This document shows, one piece after another, positions 26,726-35,763 of a stretch of 59,784 nt of DNA. Where the stretch lies: IMG/VR virus record IMGVR_UViG_3300027741_000069, positions 1 to 59,784 of that record. One strand, 5' to 3'. Below the pieces are notes generated by a model. That model was not told the DNA's origin and made no database searches. It saw only the letters and a program-made list of their open reading frames with translations. This stretch comes from a virus. Made by a program: the position numbers and the translations under genes. The stretch's first letter is position 1. The number at the start of each line of letters is the position of its first letter.

Positions 26726-29700
26726 TTAATATGACAAATGCAGTTGTGTTGCTGTCAATGAGGTCACGATTTCCACATTTTCAACAGTGGCTGCATTTAT
26801 GATAATTTCATTCGGCTCACAGTTAATTTGATATAAATGACCAAAAACCAACTTAGCATTTTGTGAAACTATAGTTATAGAAGCGATATTTGGAACCAAC
26901 ACTTGATGTAAATACGCACTCAATTCACTAAAATAAAATGTCTCACCAAAATCCCAATTGCTTATATCAAAATAATTATTAATTGCATCAATAACCGATG
27001 TTTTAATATCATTATCACTAGTATCAATTGAGGTGTTTTTGACTACTTTAAATATCGCTTGCAGGTTTTCGGTAGCTTTCGATCCAAATATTGGTTTGAA
27101 AACTGCGCTATGAAATACTATAGTATCAGACAAACTCCTGATATCATTCAATGACGAGTAATCAGAAGATAATTCAACTGACGACGGGGGAATCGGCTTG
27201 TCTATCGTGCCACTAGAGTCAGAAATCCATTTCCTATATGCAGAATCATATGATGCCGTTAATACATATATATCAATAATATTAGTAGTACCCGGATCTA
27301 TTCTTCTACTTTCAGAACTATTATGTTTATATTGAAAATACAAACCTTGCCTTCCAAAAGTGGTCTTGTAGCCAAAGATTTCTACTAACATTAAATCATT
27401 ATTGATTTGATAGAATTTTTTATCAGAATCTGCATAGAAAATTTGACCTATCTGATATAATTTTAAAAATTCAAGTATTTGATTACGTGATTGATAGGAA
27501 GAATCTATCAAACCATCTTTAACTAGTTCATAATCAACAAATCTATTATCGTTTTGAATTTTTTTAAAATGAATTCGTTTTAGATTCGAGTTTACTCTAG
27601 GATTTACTAATTTATTAAAAATTTCAGGATTATCAGGAATCCCGTCATTATTTAGATCAGAATAAGTAACCAATACTCTATTGTTACTAATATATCCATC
27701 TGAATCAACTGGTGTTTTGTATATATACCAGATATAATCTACCCCAAGTGCAGAAAACGAATCAGGACTAGTATTAGTTTTAAATATAGTTACTTGATCA
27801 TTAATTACCTGGCCAGACTTGGGATCATAAATCCTTAATTTTTCGTCTTTATAAAATCTAACCTGACTCTCGCTCTCAAATACGTATTCGACATTTCTAT
27901 AATAAACATTATAATTACCGTTAAACTCAAATCTAATCAACCAACTAGAATCTTTACCAGAATTACTTGAATCCAATTCATTCACTAAGCTAAAATTGTC
28001 AGACGTATTCAAATTTTGATCATTTATGACTCTCCAGGTTTGATATTTGCTATTATAGGAAATTCCGAAGTTTTTAAATCCTTTAATTAAATTTGCAACA
28101 GTTGCTACAAATATATTGGAAAAACTATTTTTAAATGTAGGATATATTTTTTCAACAATTGCACCATTTGGCACAAATGTATTTAAAGTAACGGACCCTA
28201 GACCATTTGTCTGTGGTGAGAAAACTCTGCCAGACACATTTTCTACACCAGCAAATATCTCCATCTTATCAGTTAATAGTGAGGGCGGGCCTGGAATCAT
28301 ATTGTTATTTGCATCAAAATGATATCCGGGATATGGTCTAAATTTAATTATTGCACCCTTTTTGATATAATTAATTCCATTATTGAAACTAGTGTCTAAT
28401 GTCTCAGATTCAGGCAATATATCCCAGGAGTCTGGCATTGTTTTATCATTGAATAGATAATCATCCAACCCTGATTTTACTACTAACAAAAACGGAACAA
28501 CTGCAACTGCCGACATTGAATCAATGACTGTAATAGTATATGAAGTTATTAATGACTCCAAAATCGGTGTCCCATAAATCCTGCCTGTTGATGCATTAAA
28601 ATTTAGTCCTTTTGGTAATTCTGGTGATATAGAATAACTGTAAGGCGCTGTCCCGCCAGAAGCAGTTGCTGGAGAAAAGGATTCAATCTTTTGATTTACA
28701 CCAAGCTGCTTGGTTAAATTTTTCACAGTTAACTTTAAATTCGTATTTACTGTAGTAATTTCTGTAGCAATGTGCGATCCTGGCAATCCTTGAAACAAAT
28801 ATGGCGGATTAGCTACCAGATTTTCAATGTTTGCTGGGGAGAAATATCCAGTCACTGCCGGAATCTTAGATGTTTGTAATGTCCAGGAATGCTTATTTAA
28901 ACTATATGTAGTATAATTTTCATAATAAAAATGCCTAAATTCTATAGAATTAATGATATTATCAATAATCTTCTCGTGAATTAAATTGTTGATATTTGTG
29001 AATTCTGAATACTCAATAATAGTCGAATTAATATTATTATTTTTGTATAAAACACCGTCGTCAGCAAAACTATTAGTGCTAGAATATTTCCCAGTAGGAT
29101 CTGTAATATCCAAATATTTACTAATACCGGCACTAGACCTATTAATACTTTTTACTTTTAAAATATTTCCAAAAGATGTAAATGGTAGGATGTTATAGTC
29201 CTCACCAGTTATCATTCTATTTTGCGTATAATATTGCTGTGGCGCCTTTTGTTTTATGTCATCTAAGGTTTCTCTAGTTGATGCATTAATAACGGTGTAT
29301 TTTAAACTAGCTTTAATTGTTAATGTTTCCAATCTTCCAGCCCTATTGATATAGTTCATTGGAATGATAACATTTTGAAGTTCATTTGGTGTTATTTTAT
29401 AATTTAAGCCATCACTAGTTCTAAAATAAACTCTAAAATTCCCTTTTGGTATATTTGTAAAACTACCATCCCCAAATATTAAATCAATTTGATCATTATT
29501 TCGTGTATTAATTTGATATAAATTTTTATCGGTGCTTTTAGTATAAACTACATTCACACCAGACACAGCAGGTACCGATTTCCAATAAGTTTGAATATTT
29601 CCAGAACTTGAGAGACTATATAACCAAATATCTGTTTGATTTATGTTTGTAAAATCTAATGGAACAACCCTATTGGGTAAAGAATCATTTAATGAAAATT

Positions 29701-30499
29701 CCTGGCTTTGTAATATGCCTTGCTTAAAATAAACAAAAAAACCAGTATTGTTAGAGCCATTACCATAGCCATCATTTCTATACAATAAATTAAATAACGC
29801 ATTTGGTTTTGGTGGCTCTTCGTAAAGATAAGTTTTTCCTAGACTAGTTGCACTTATAACTTCAAAATTAACATTACTGTTTTCCACTAATGCTTGAAAT
29901 TGATATATGCTGGATGTGTTTGGCGCCAGGTTCAAAGAATATTCATCTGTTTTAATAAAATTTATTGTCTGAGTATTCCCTGGTTTGCCCACAATCTGTG
30001 AACCAACTAACGAAGAATTAATTATTGTTCCGAACTGCTCTAACCAATTGCTATTATTTTTATCATCCCAATATACAACAAGATTGCTTAAATTAAATCC
30101 ATTACTATCAAAAATTGTTTCTGTTGTACTTACTGAATCAATTTTTAAAAATCCAGTTGCAGGCATATTTCTTTTTGGATTATAACTAACCAACTTGGCC
30201 AATTTTAGAATACTATCCCTACGCTCTGCTGTGTCGATGAAATTTTCTCTAGCGTTTAGGTCTGTCCTAAATGCCAGACTTTGTCCCATGAACGCAATTA
30301 GATCAATTAATGCAATATACTCGCTACTGTCTGTGAAGTCGTTGAAATCCTCAGGATAATTGATCCTAATATAATCAATCATACTCTTTCTTAAAGTTTC
30401 AAAATCGTAACTGGTGAAATCGGCGTCTTGAAACGTCTGATATATTTTTTTCCAGTTTTCTGCTACAAGCAGAGAATTTTGTCTTTTATTAATGGCCAT
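26726..30499 (-). CDS. gp6: Baseplate wedge subunit gp6-like with inserted Ig-like domain, 1257 aa
   Basis: The first about 130 residues (NWKKIYQTFQDADFTSYDFE, then SEYIALIDLIAFMGQSLAFR, then ENFIDTAERRDSILKLAKL and YNPKR) are the conserved opening of T4 gp6 and baseplate J-like wedge proteins. T4 gp6 has 660 residues; this protein is almost twice that. Part of the extra length is a putative-Ig segment at about residues 600-680 with SPELPKGLNFNASTGRIYGTP and YTITVIDS, the He_PIG-type signature. The C-terminal region (LSDTIVFHSAVFKPIFGSKA..., then YLHQVLVPNIASITIV) is again gp6-like. gp6 dimers form the continuous baseplate ring. It has its own late-promoter-like AATAAATA upstream and lies between gp25 and the giant protein. 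Confidence 0.9.
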   Translation of the reverse strand: MAINKRQNSLLVAENWKKIYQTFQDADFTSYDFETLRKSMIDYIRINYPEDFNDFTDSSEYIALIDLIAFMGQSLAFRTDLNARENFIDTAERRDSILKLAKLVSYNPKRNMPATGFLKIDSVSTTETIFDSNGFNLSNLVVYWDDKNNSNWLEQFGTIINSSLVGSQIVGKPGNTQTINFIKTDEYSLNLAPNTSSIYQFQALVENSNVNFEVISATSLGKTYLYEEPPKPNALFNLLYRNDGYGNGSNNTGFFVYFKQGILQSQEFSLNDSLPNRVVPLDFTNINQTDIWLYSLSSSGNIQTYWKSVPAVSGVNVVYTKSTDKNLYQINTRNNDQIDLIFGDGSFTNIPKGNFRVYFRTSDGLNYKITPNELQNVIIPMNYINRAGRLETLTIKASLKYTVINASTRETLDDIKQKAPQQYYTQNRMITGEDYNILPFTSFGNILKVKSINRSSAGISKYLDITDPTGKYSSTNSFADDGVLYKNNNINSTIIEYSEFTNINNLIHEKIIDNIINSIEFRHFYYENYTTYSLNKHSWTLQTSKIPAVTGYFSPANIENLVANPPYLFQGLPGSHIATEITTVNTNLKLTVKNLTKQLGVNQKIESFSPATASGGTAPYSYSISPELPKGLNFNASTGRIYGTPILESLITSYTITVIDSMSAVAVVPFLLVVKSGLDDYLFNDKTMPDSWDILPESETLDTSFNNGINYIKKGAIIKFRPYPGYHFDANNNMIPGPPSLLTDKMEIFAGVENVSGRVFSPQTNGLGSVTLNTFVPNGAIVEKIYPTFKNSFSNIFVATVANLIKGFKNFGISYNSKYQTWRVINDQNLNTSDNFSLVNELDSSNSGKDSSWLIRFEFNGNYNVYYRNVEYVFESESQVRFYKDEKLRIYDPKSGQVINDQVTIFKTNTSPDSFSALGVDYIWYIYKTPVDSDGYISNNRVLVTYSDLNNDGIPDNPEIFNKLVNPRVNSNLKRIHFKKIQNDNRFVDYELVKDGLIDSSYQSRNQILEFLKLYQIGQIFYADSDKKFYQINNDLMLVEIFGYKTTFGRQGLYFQYKHNSSESRRIDPGTTNIIDIYVLTASYDSAYRKWISDSSGTIDKPIPPSSVELSSDYSSLNDIRSLSDTIVFHSAVFKPIFGSKATENLQAIFKVVKNTSIDTSDNDIKTSVIDAINNYFDISNWDFGETFYFSELSAYLHQVLVPNIASITIVSQNAKLVFGHLYQINCEPNEIIINAATVENVEIVTSLTATQLHLSY

Positions 30500-30520
30500 T
30501 ATAGAAACCCAACGTAATAT

Positions 30521-30528
30521 TATTTATT
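30521..30528 (-). promoter_or_regulatory. Late promoter candidate (AATAAATA) upstream of gp6
   Basis: The minus strand reads AATAAATA 22 bases before ATG 30499 in the short gap after the gp25 gene. One mismatch to the T4 late consensus TATAAATA. Confidence 0.4.
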
Positions 30529-30571
30529 GATTTCAAAATATATAGTTTTAATACTAAATTTGATAAAAAAT

Positions 30572-30928
30572 TTATAGCTTCTGATCAAATTGTAGATATA
30601 ATGTTTCAACTTGATTTGTTGGTATATACGTCAATGTTAGTTCGACCTGTATGCCATACTCAAATTTGGTAACCAATACCGAATCTACAGAAAGTCTTGG
30701 ATCATATCTAGCAATGCTGTCAATGTCATTTACTATCCTTTGTTTAATTTCCTCAGTAAACGGTTCAAACAGCAAATCCCAAATAATACTACCAAAATTT
30801 GGGTTCATTAATTTTTCACCTTTTCTTATGTGAAAGTGATTAAATAGGTCCTGTTTGGCTAGCTCATAATCATCGAGTTTATATTTTTTAACCCTATTAA
30901 AAGTACTAAATCCTTTATATGTTGTCAT
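30572..30928 (-). CDS. gp25: Baseplate wedge subunit gp25-like, 118 aa
   Basis: The length and pattern fit the GPW/gp25 family (T4 gp25 has 132 residues). Residues about 25-60 read DLFNHFHIRKGEKLMNPNFG, then SIIWDLLFEPFTEE, which contains the family hallmark of an N-P-x-F-G-x-x-x-W-D-L-L-F-E-P core. Residues 65-85 (VNDIDSIARYDPRLSVDSV) are also typical. gp25 is the central baseplate wedge protein that contacts gp6 and gp53 and starts sheath assembly. The gene sits 6 bases after the gp5-like gene and 72 bases before gp6, as in conserved contractile-tail clusters. Confidence 0.93.
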   Translation of the reverse strand: MTTYKGFSTFNRVKKYKLDDYELAKQDLFNHFHIRKGEKLMNPNFGSIIWDLLFEPFTEEIKQRIVNDIDSIARYDPRLSVDSVLVTKFEYGIQVELTLTYIPTNQVETLYLQFDQKL

Positions 30929-30934
30929 GATTCA

Positions 30935-33100
30935 TTATTTATCCAATGTTTTTTTGGAAGATGCTAACACATCAACGGAATATCTACCCAAGTTAAAATA
31001 TGTTGATCCAGTGGATCCGTTGTTGCCCACCCCAGACCCAGTAGCATTCCAATCTTTTGCGCCTTCGGCCCCCAACAAATGGCTTACTGACAAAATACCA
31101 GCAACAGTTGTTGGATCATCATTTTGTTTTATAGAACCAGAATTCACTAAGTATTTGTAATTAGAATTCAATGAGTGTTGCATAATTTTTTCCTGTGTCT
31201 GAGTTGATGATAGATAAGATTCCTTTGATGTCAATCCGTCTTTCCCAGTCCAAGATGTGGGGTAATTTACTGCGTTATCTCCATACTTCTGAATAGCTCC
31301 AGGCTTGATATATCCTTGATCCGCTAATATGTTTGCACCTATTTGATATTTTCCCAAATAATTGGATTTATTTACTAAATCATAAGAATTTTTACTTTCT
31401 GTATGACCTAATTGAGTCAGCAATGCTTTTGTTTGTGTTACGCTTAATGCTCCAATCCCGGCACCAGGAGCTTTCATTGATTGATTTTTCATCAGACTTG
31501 CTGGTGCAGGATCAACCACACCTGCCCCTTTTGATACTTCTGGACCTTGACTCATATTAGTCATTGAAGTCTCATCAACTCCCTCATTACTATTAGTTTC
31601 ACCTGGAGCCGGGCCACTAGTGACCCCATTGTCCGGCGTTGAATTAGATTCATTATTTTGTGAGCTTGATCCTGAAGATATGGGAGATGGCGGTTTCGTT
31701 CCTAAATGTAAATTCCAAGGCTCATGGGTCGGTGCTATTGGAACTATAGTTTGTAATTGAGCATCCCCACTGATCCATTTTCCTGTTCCGTTCTTCTTAG
31801 TATCATCTAAAGTATTTAATTTTAATTCGCTTGGTCTTTCAACTGATTCAGTCCCGCCTTGATTTAGTGTGATGGTTGCCCCAGTCATCTTTAATCCACC
31901 CGTTCCATTTATACTAGCAGATCCAGAAGCATTGATAGTTAATGCTCCGGCGCTACCGATACCAATTGATTCACCAAATATCGTCAATTTTTGTGCGCTA
32001 TTTAAATTAATTTTTTGGCCTTGAATAGTTGTGGTGGACCCTGAACTAAAATTTATCTGCTGACCTGCATTGAAGTTAATATTTTTATCAGCATGAAAAT
32101 TTAGATCACCTTGTGCCCTAACATTTACACTAGCACCGGTATAAATGTTAAGGTGTCCTGGGCCAGTTAGCTCAATCCAAACACTGCCGTCACTGTTTCC
32201 AATATATAATATTCTAGAAGAATCATTCATCAGAATTTGATGTCCTGAAGATGTTCGAAGCCTAACAAGTTGATCTCTACCAGCCCAATCACCATCATCC
32301 ATAACAAAAGTATGCCCACCTTTTCTTGCAGAAACAGAGTAGTCGTCTGACGTTATTGTGCCTGCTGATAAATTGTCAATTTTCTCTTTTGTATTTTTTT
32401 CATTATTAACACTTCGTCCAGGGGTTGATATTCCAAACACATGACTAGGACTTTCTCTTTGACTACTACTCGATATAACTCCCCTGATATAGTCAGACTC
32501 TAATCCCTGTCTTAATAAATTTTTAAATTGTTCTTCATGAATAGGTTTTTTAAAGCCTACAAAGTTTTCCCAATCTAAATTTTCTTGATTTTCATTAAAT
32601 TCAACTGAAACAGTAGCTTGGCCCGTTTCATAATTTGATTTTACTTTATCGTTCTCAATATTAGAGTCATCAATTTCTACACTGCCAGCAATGCCCGGAA
32701 CCATATGATGACCTATTTGATTGGGAATGCATGCAAACCAGAACCCTCTATTTGGATCACCACCAGCAAAGGTACATAAAACAAAATTATCAACATCAGG
32801 AACTACTGCCCACATGCCGTATGTATGTTGAACTTTACTAAATGAATTTTGTTTATTTGTATCTGGTTGGTGTGTGGTTCCGAAAAAAGGACTAGCATAA
32901 GAAACTGTTCTCCAATTTGAAGAATTGTCCTCGTCGCCAGCAGCTAGGTTAGGAATATAAACTTGCAGCCTGCCAGATCTTGTGGGATCTAAATTACTTT
33001 TTATTTTTCCGACATATGGGCCCGGATCCAACCTAACAGGGGACTTATCTTTGTCAAATAAATTTGGAAGCTTATTAAGCCTAATAGAATCTATAGTCAT
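30935..33100 (-). CDS. gp5: gp5-like central spike with C-terminal lytic domain, 721 aa
   Basis: I choose ATG 33100 (MTIDSIRLNKL); a TTG at 33109 is in frame and would overlap the previous stop. Domains in order: an OB-fold (about residues 15-120, GPYVGKIKSNLDPTRSGRLQ, VYIPN, SPFFG); a linker; a gp5/VgrG-type triple beta-helix (about 303-420, WIELTGPG, then repeating I-N-x-x-A/S units such as INFNAGQQINFSSGS); a low-complexity Ser/Pro/Asn linker; and a C-terminal domain (about 545-721) with LGHTESKNSYDLVNKSNYLG and KYQIG, resembling lysozyme/SLT-type muralytic domains in which the Glu of TES would be catalytic. In T4 gp5 the lysozyme lies between OB-fold and helix, so the order here is different. 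It forms the membrane-piercing tip and digests peptidoglycan. Confidence 0.88.
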   Translation of the reverse strand: MTIDSIRLNKLPNLFDKDKSPVRLDPGPYVGKIKSNLDPTRSGRLQVYIPNLAAGDEDNSSNWRTVSYASPFFGTTHQPDTNKQNSFSKVQHTYGMWAVVPDVDNFVLCTFAGGDPNRGFWFACIPNQIGHHMVPGIAGSVEIDDSNIENDKVKSNYETGQATVSVEFNENQENLDWENFVGFKKPIHEEQFKNLLRQGLESDYIRGVISSSSQRESPSHVFGISTPGRSVNNEKNTKEKIDNLSAGTITSDDYSVSARKGGHTFVMDDGDWAGRDQLVRLRTSSGHQILMNDSSRILYIGNSDGSVWIELTGPGHLNIYTGASVNVRAQGDLNFHADKNINFNAGQQINFSSGSTTTIQGQKINLNSAQKLTIFGESIGIGSAGALTINASGSASINGTGGLKMTGATITLNQGGTESVERPSELKLNTLDDTKKNGTGKWISGDAQLQTIVPIAPTHEPWNLHLGTKPPSPISSGSSSQNNESNSTPDNGVTSGPAPGETNSNEGVDETSMTNMSQGPEVSKGAGVVDPAPASLMKNQSMKAPGAGIGALSVTQTKALLTQLGHTESKNSYDLVNKSNYLGKYQIGANILADQGYIKPGAIQKYGDNAVNYPTSWTGKDGLTSKESYLSSTQTQEKIMQHSLNSNYKYLVNSGSIKQNDDPTTVAGILSVSHLLGAEGAKDWNATGSGVGNNGSTGSTYFNLGRYSVDVLASSKKTLDK

Positions 33101-33105
33101 CTCTA

Positions 33106-35460
33106 TCAATTATTCTTAGAATTGGTCATGTTTGTTGGTGCCACATTTTTTAAACTATCATTCAAATCCATCATTTCCTTAACTCTTGTTCGTGATGGGA
33201 TTCTATATGAATTGCCAATTGGTTGGCCATTTTCATCTTTTGGTTGATTTATTTTTTCTAATAGATTCGTTGACGGCTTAGTGCGTGTTGGAATTTTATA
33301 TGAATTTTTTAGAGAACTTTCTTGATCTTTATTCTTCCCCTCAGCAATAGTTGTGGCCTCTGGCTGTCTATTGGCTTGACTTGGCGTATTGGGGTTTTTG
33401 AGATTATCGTATTTTGTTTGACCAAACATTCTAATCAGATCTAAGGTCTGAGTAAATTGTCCAGACTTAAATTCATTTTCTACTTTGATGAGTCTGTACA
33501 TCCCACTAAACACACTGGGCATTGTCGCCGATTCTAATTTTGCTAGACCAGTTTCTTGATCAAAATCAGTCGGAGTATTAAATGTCAATAAAACAGGTAT
33601 CTCATAATGATCAAACAACAAACTTCCGTTTTTGTCAATTATTTCACTTGATTTCGAAGGATAATTAATTGGATTGAAAAATACATCATCTTGTTTTATT
33701 AGTTCTGGATCACCAATAATTTTCAACTTTATATTGATCATATCACCTGGCGATTCAGACAGGGATGCTCGATAAAGATCGTTGACTGCTTGCCCCTTGG
33801 CATCATAACTTCCGCCTTGAGCCGCAGCTAAGTCCATTTGAAGACTAGTGTTTTTAATCATAGTGTCCTGAACACTAATATCCAACTTTTGCCTGGGCGC
33901 TTTTCCGGATAAATTTTCCTCTGATATTGTCGATGTAACAGTTTTCTCTAATTTAGTTTTATCGGCAGTAGCTACGATAAGAAACGTAGTATCAAAATCC
34001 AAATCAAAATTTAAAATGCTATCATTTTTCCCAGTAAAAATATAATGATATTCTTTTAAAGCTGATTCAGGAACAGATTTGGGCGCTGTTGAACTTTTAG
34101 TATTATGAAATTCATAAGTTTTTACTACGTAAATTATTTCCTTACTGTATGTGTCCCTAATACAGTCAAAGTCTTTGATGTTAATTATTGGTATGATTTT
34201 GAACCATTTAATTTTTTTATTTGCTTTATTAGCATAATTTTGAATATCACTGTCACTGGCTTTTTGAACATCTATAGTGGGGTCTGTAATTTGATCTCTG
34301 ATATAACGGCTGTTTCTCATCACTTGGTTGATGACTTCCACTATACTAGTACCGGCATTAATTCCAAAGGATTCTCGGTTTCTTACAAATCCAATTGTTT
34401 GAATTCCAGCATTGGATCTAATTTCAGCCAACGCTTTCTGTGAAGAGGTTGGGTCGGGCATAGGTATCATATTGATTGCTGTTTTTTTTGGAAATACTAT
34501 GGAGGATTTTGCAATTTCCTCATCAAATTTAAATGAATAAACTTCTGGATATTCCTGCATCGTTTTATTATTCTTAACTAATTGTTTTTGGAAACTATTA
34601 ATAGCAGCCGTATAACTACCAACAAGATATGTGCTAGATTGAACAGCTTGTCCCAATTCTTGATTAGATTTAGCAATTTCGTTCAATCTAGCTTCACTGG
34701 GATTTTTCTTTTTCTGTTCTTTGACTGCTTCATTAGATAGCGCCTCCAACCTTGCCGCCACAGCTTTATTTACATTTAATATGCCATTTGCTTCGCCGGC
34801 TTTATTTGGATCACTACTGAAAAATTCTTCAACAGTTTTTGCAGTAACAGCGAACGCCGCCGGAGTTCTAACATTGCTATCAGAAAATGCTTGGTGGTTA
34901 AATATAACTGCTGAAATTTGATATTCCCCGCCATCTTTAGTTACTTTTATTTTGCAATTAGTTATTCTAATTGGAATATATTTTGTTTGAGATACGATCT
35001 TATCATGAATTTCCCCAGTTTCAGTGTTGCCAAAAAAATTAAGCTCTAATAGAAAAGGTATTTGCATCCAACTTTTGGCCTTGATATTTTGAGCCATTTC
35101 CAAAAATCTGTTAATAAAAGTTAAACCATAAGGTTCAGTAATGGTAAAAGACATACTGATAGCATTAGTATTTTTAGATATAGTAGTCATACCAACTATT
35201 GTTGTAAATTTCAACTCTTTGAAATAAAAGTCCTCATTGAATGCAGGATGTCTTTTAAAATTACTATCGTTTCTCCTTCCACCACTGGCTATTAAAATAG
35301 TTCCAACACCATCTACCATTGGGGTATATTGATAATTGGGGTTGTTCATTAACATATTATAATTTTCAGGTGGAACTACATGTAAACTTAGCCCATAGGT
35401 ATAGTTAGCATAGTCAAATAATGGATTCGGTCTAGCTTTTGTATTTTTATTATCTGCCAT
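33106..35460 (-). CDS. Baseplate hub-like structural protein, 784 aa
   Basis: ATG 35460 is preceded by GGGAG. Its TGA (33106-33108) overlaps the in-frame TTG at 33109 and lies six bases before the ATG of the spike gene, so the two are probably translationally coupled. The sequence has NPLFDYANYTYGLSLHVVP, then TEPYGLTFINRFLEMAQNI, then IVEVINQVMRNSRYIRDQI, a pattern I associate with hub proteins of T4-like aquatic phages. Adjacency to the spike suggests the gp27 role (platform holding gp5 and bridging to the tube), but sequence alone does not prove gp27 homology. The C-terminal tail (about 700-784) is low complexity and contains NSYKIPTRTK and NSYRIPSRTR, a duplicated linear motif. Confidence 0.8.
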   Translation of the reverse strand: MADNKNTKARPNPLFDYANYTYGLSLHVVPPENYNMLMNNPNYQYTPMVDGVGTILIASGGRRNDSNFKRHPAFNEDFYFKELKFTTIVGMTTISKNTNAISMSFTITEPYGLTFINRFLEMAQNIKAKSWMQIPFLLELNFFGNTETGEIHDKIVSQTKYIPIRITNCKIKVTKDGGEYQISAVIFNHQAFSDSNVRTPAAFAVTAKTVEEFFSSDPNKAGEANGILNVNKAVAARLEALSNEAVKEQKKKNPSEARLNEIAKSNQELGQAVQSSTYLVGSYTAAINSFQKQLVKNNKTMQEYPEVYSFKFDEEIAKSSIVFPKKTAINMIPMPDPTSSQKALAEIRSNAGIQTIGFVRNRESFGINAGTSIVEVINQVMRNSRYIRDQITDPTIDVQKASDSDIQNYANKANKKIKWFKIIPIINIKDFDCIRDTYSKEIIYVVKTYEFHNTKSSTAPKSVPESALKEYHYIFTGKNDSILNFDLDFDTTFLIVATADKTKLEKTVTSTISEENLSGKAPRQKLDISVQDTMIKNTSLQMDLAAAQGGSYDAKGQAVNDLYRASLSESPGDMINIKLKIIGDPELIKQDDVFFNPINYPSKSSEIIDKNGSLLFDHYEIPVLLTFNTPTDFDQETGLAKLESATMPSVFSGMYRLIKVENEFKSGQFTQTLDLIRMFGQTKYDNLKNPNTPSQANRQPEATTIAEGKNKDQESSLKNSYKIPTRTKPSTNLLEKINQPKDENGQPIGNSYRIPSRTRVKEMMDLNDSLKNVAPTNMTNSKNN

Positions 35461-35463
35461 ATA

Positions 35464-35763
35464 TTATGCTCCCAGAATCTGCATTAATACATCTTTTTTT
35501 GGAATATAAATGCTTTGATCCACATAAAAATCAAATATAGGATCAATCAGTATATCTGGATTTCTGCTAGCAAACACCCACCATAAACCGGCATTATCAT
35601 AAAGGTCAAAAGCCAATAAATCGGGCCTATACATATAAGTCACTGATATTTTGAAAATCGAATCGCTGTCTGTTTTTGGAATGTACCTGTGCTCCATAAT
35701 ATCCAAAAATGGACCAAAACTACCCGTAGCATAATATGGACTGTATTTTGTGTATGTTGCCAT
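35464..35763 (-). CDS. gp53: Baseplate wedge subunit gp53-like, 99 aa
   Basis: ATG 35763 has a strong GGAGG at the right spacing, and this ATG overlaps the stop of the upstream gene. The protein reads YSPYYATGSFGPFLDIMEHR, then YMYRPDLLAFDLYDNAGLWW and VFASRNPD. The pattern Y-R-P-D-L-L-A-x-D-L-Y then L-W-W-x-F-A-x-R-N-P is the core of the T4 gp53 wedge family. T4 gp53 has 196 residues, so this is a minimal form. gp53 binds gp6 and gp25 and closes the wedge around the hub, consistent with both being encoded nearby. Confidence 0.88.
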   Translation of the reverse strand: MATYTKYSPYYATGSFGPFLDIMEHRYIPKTDSDSIFKISVTYMYRPDLLAFDLYDNAGLWWVFASRNPDILIDPIFDFYVDQSIYIPKKDVLMQILGA

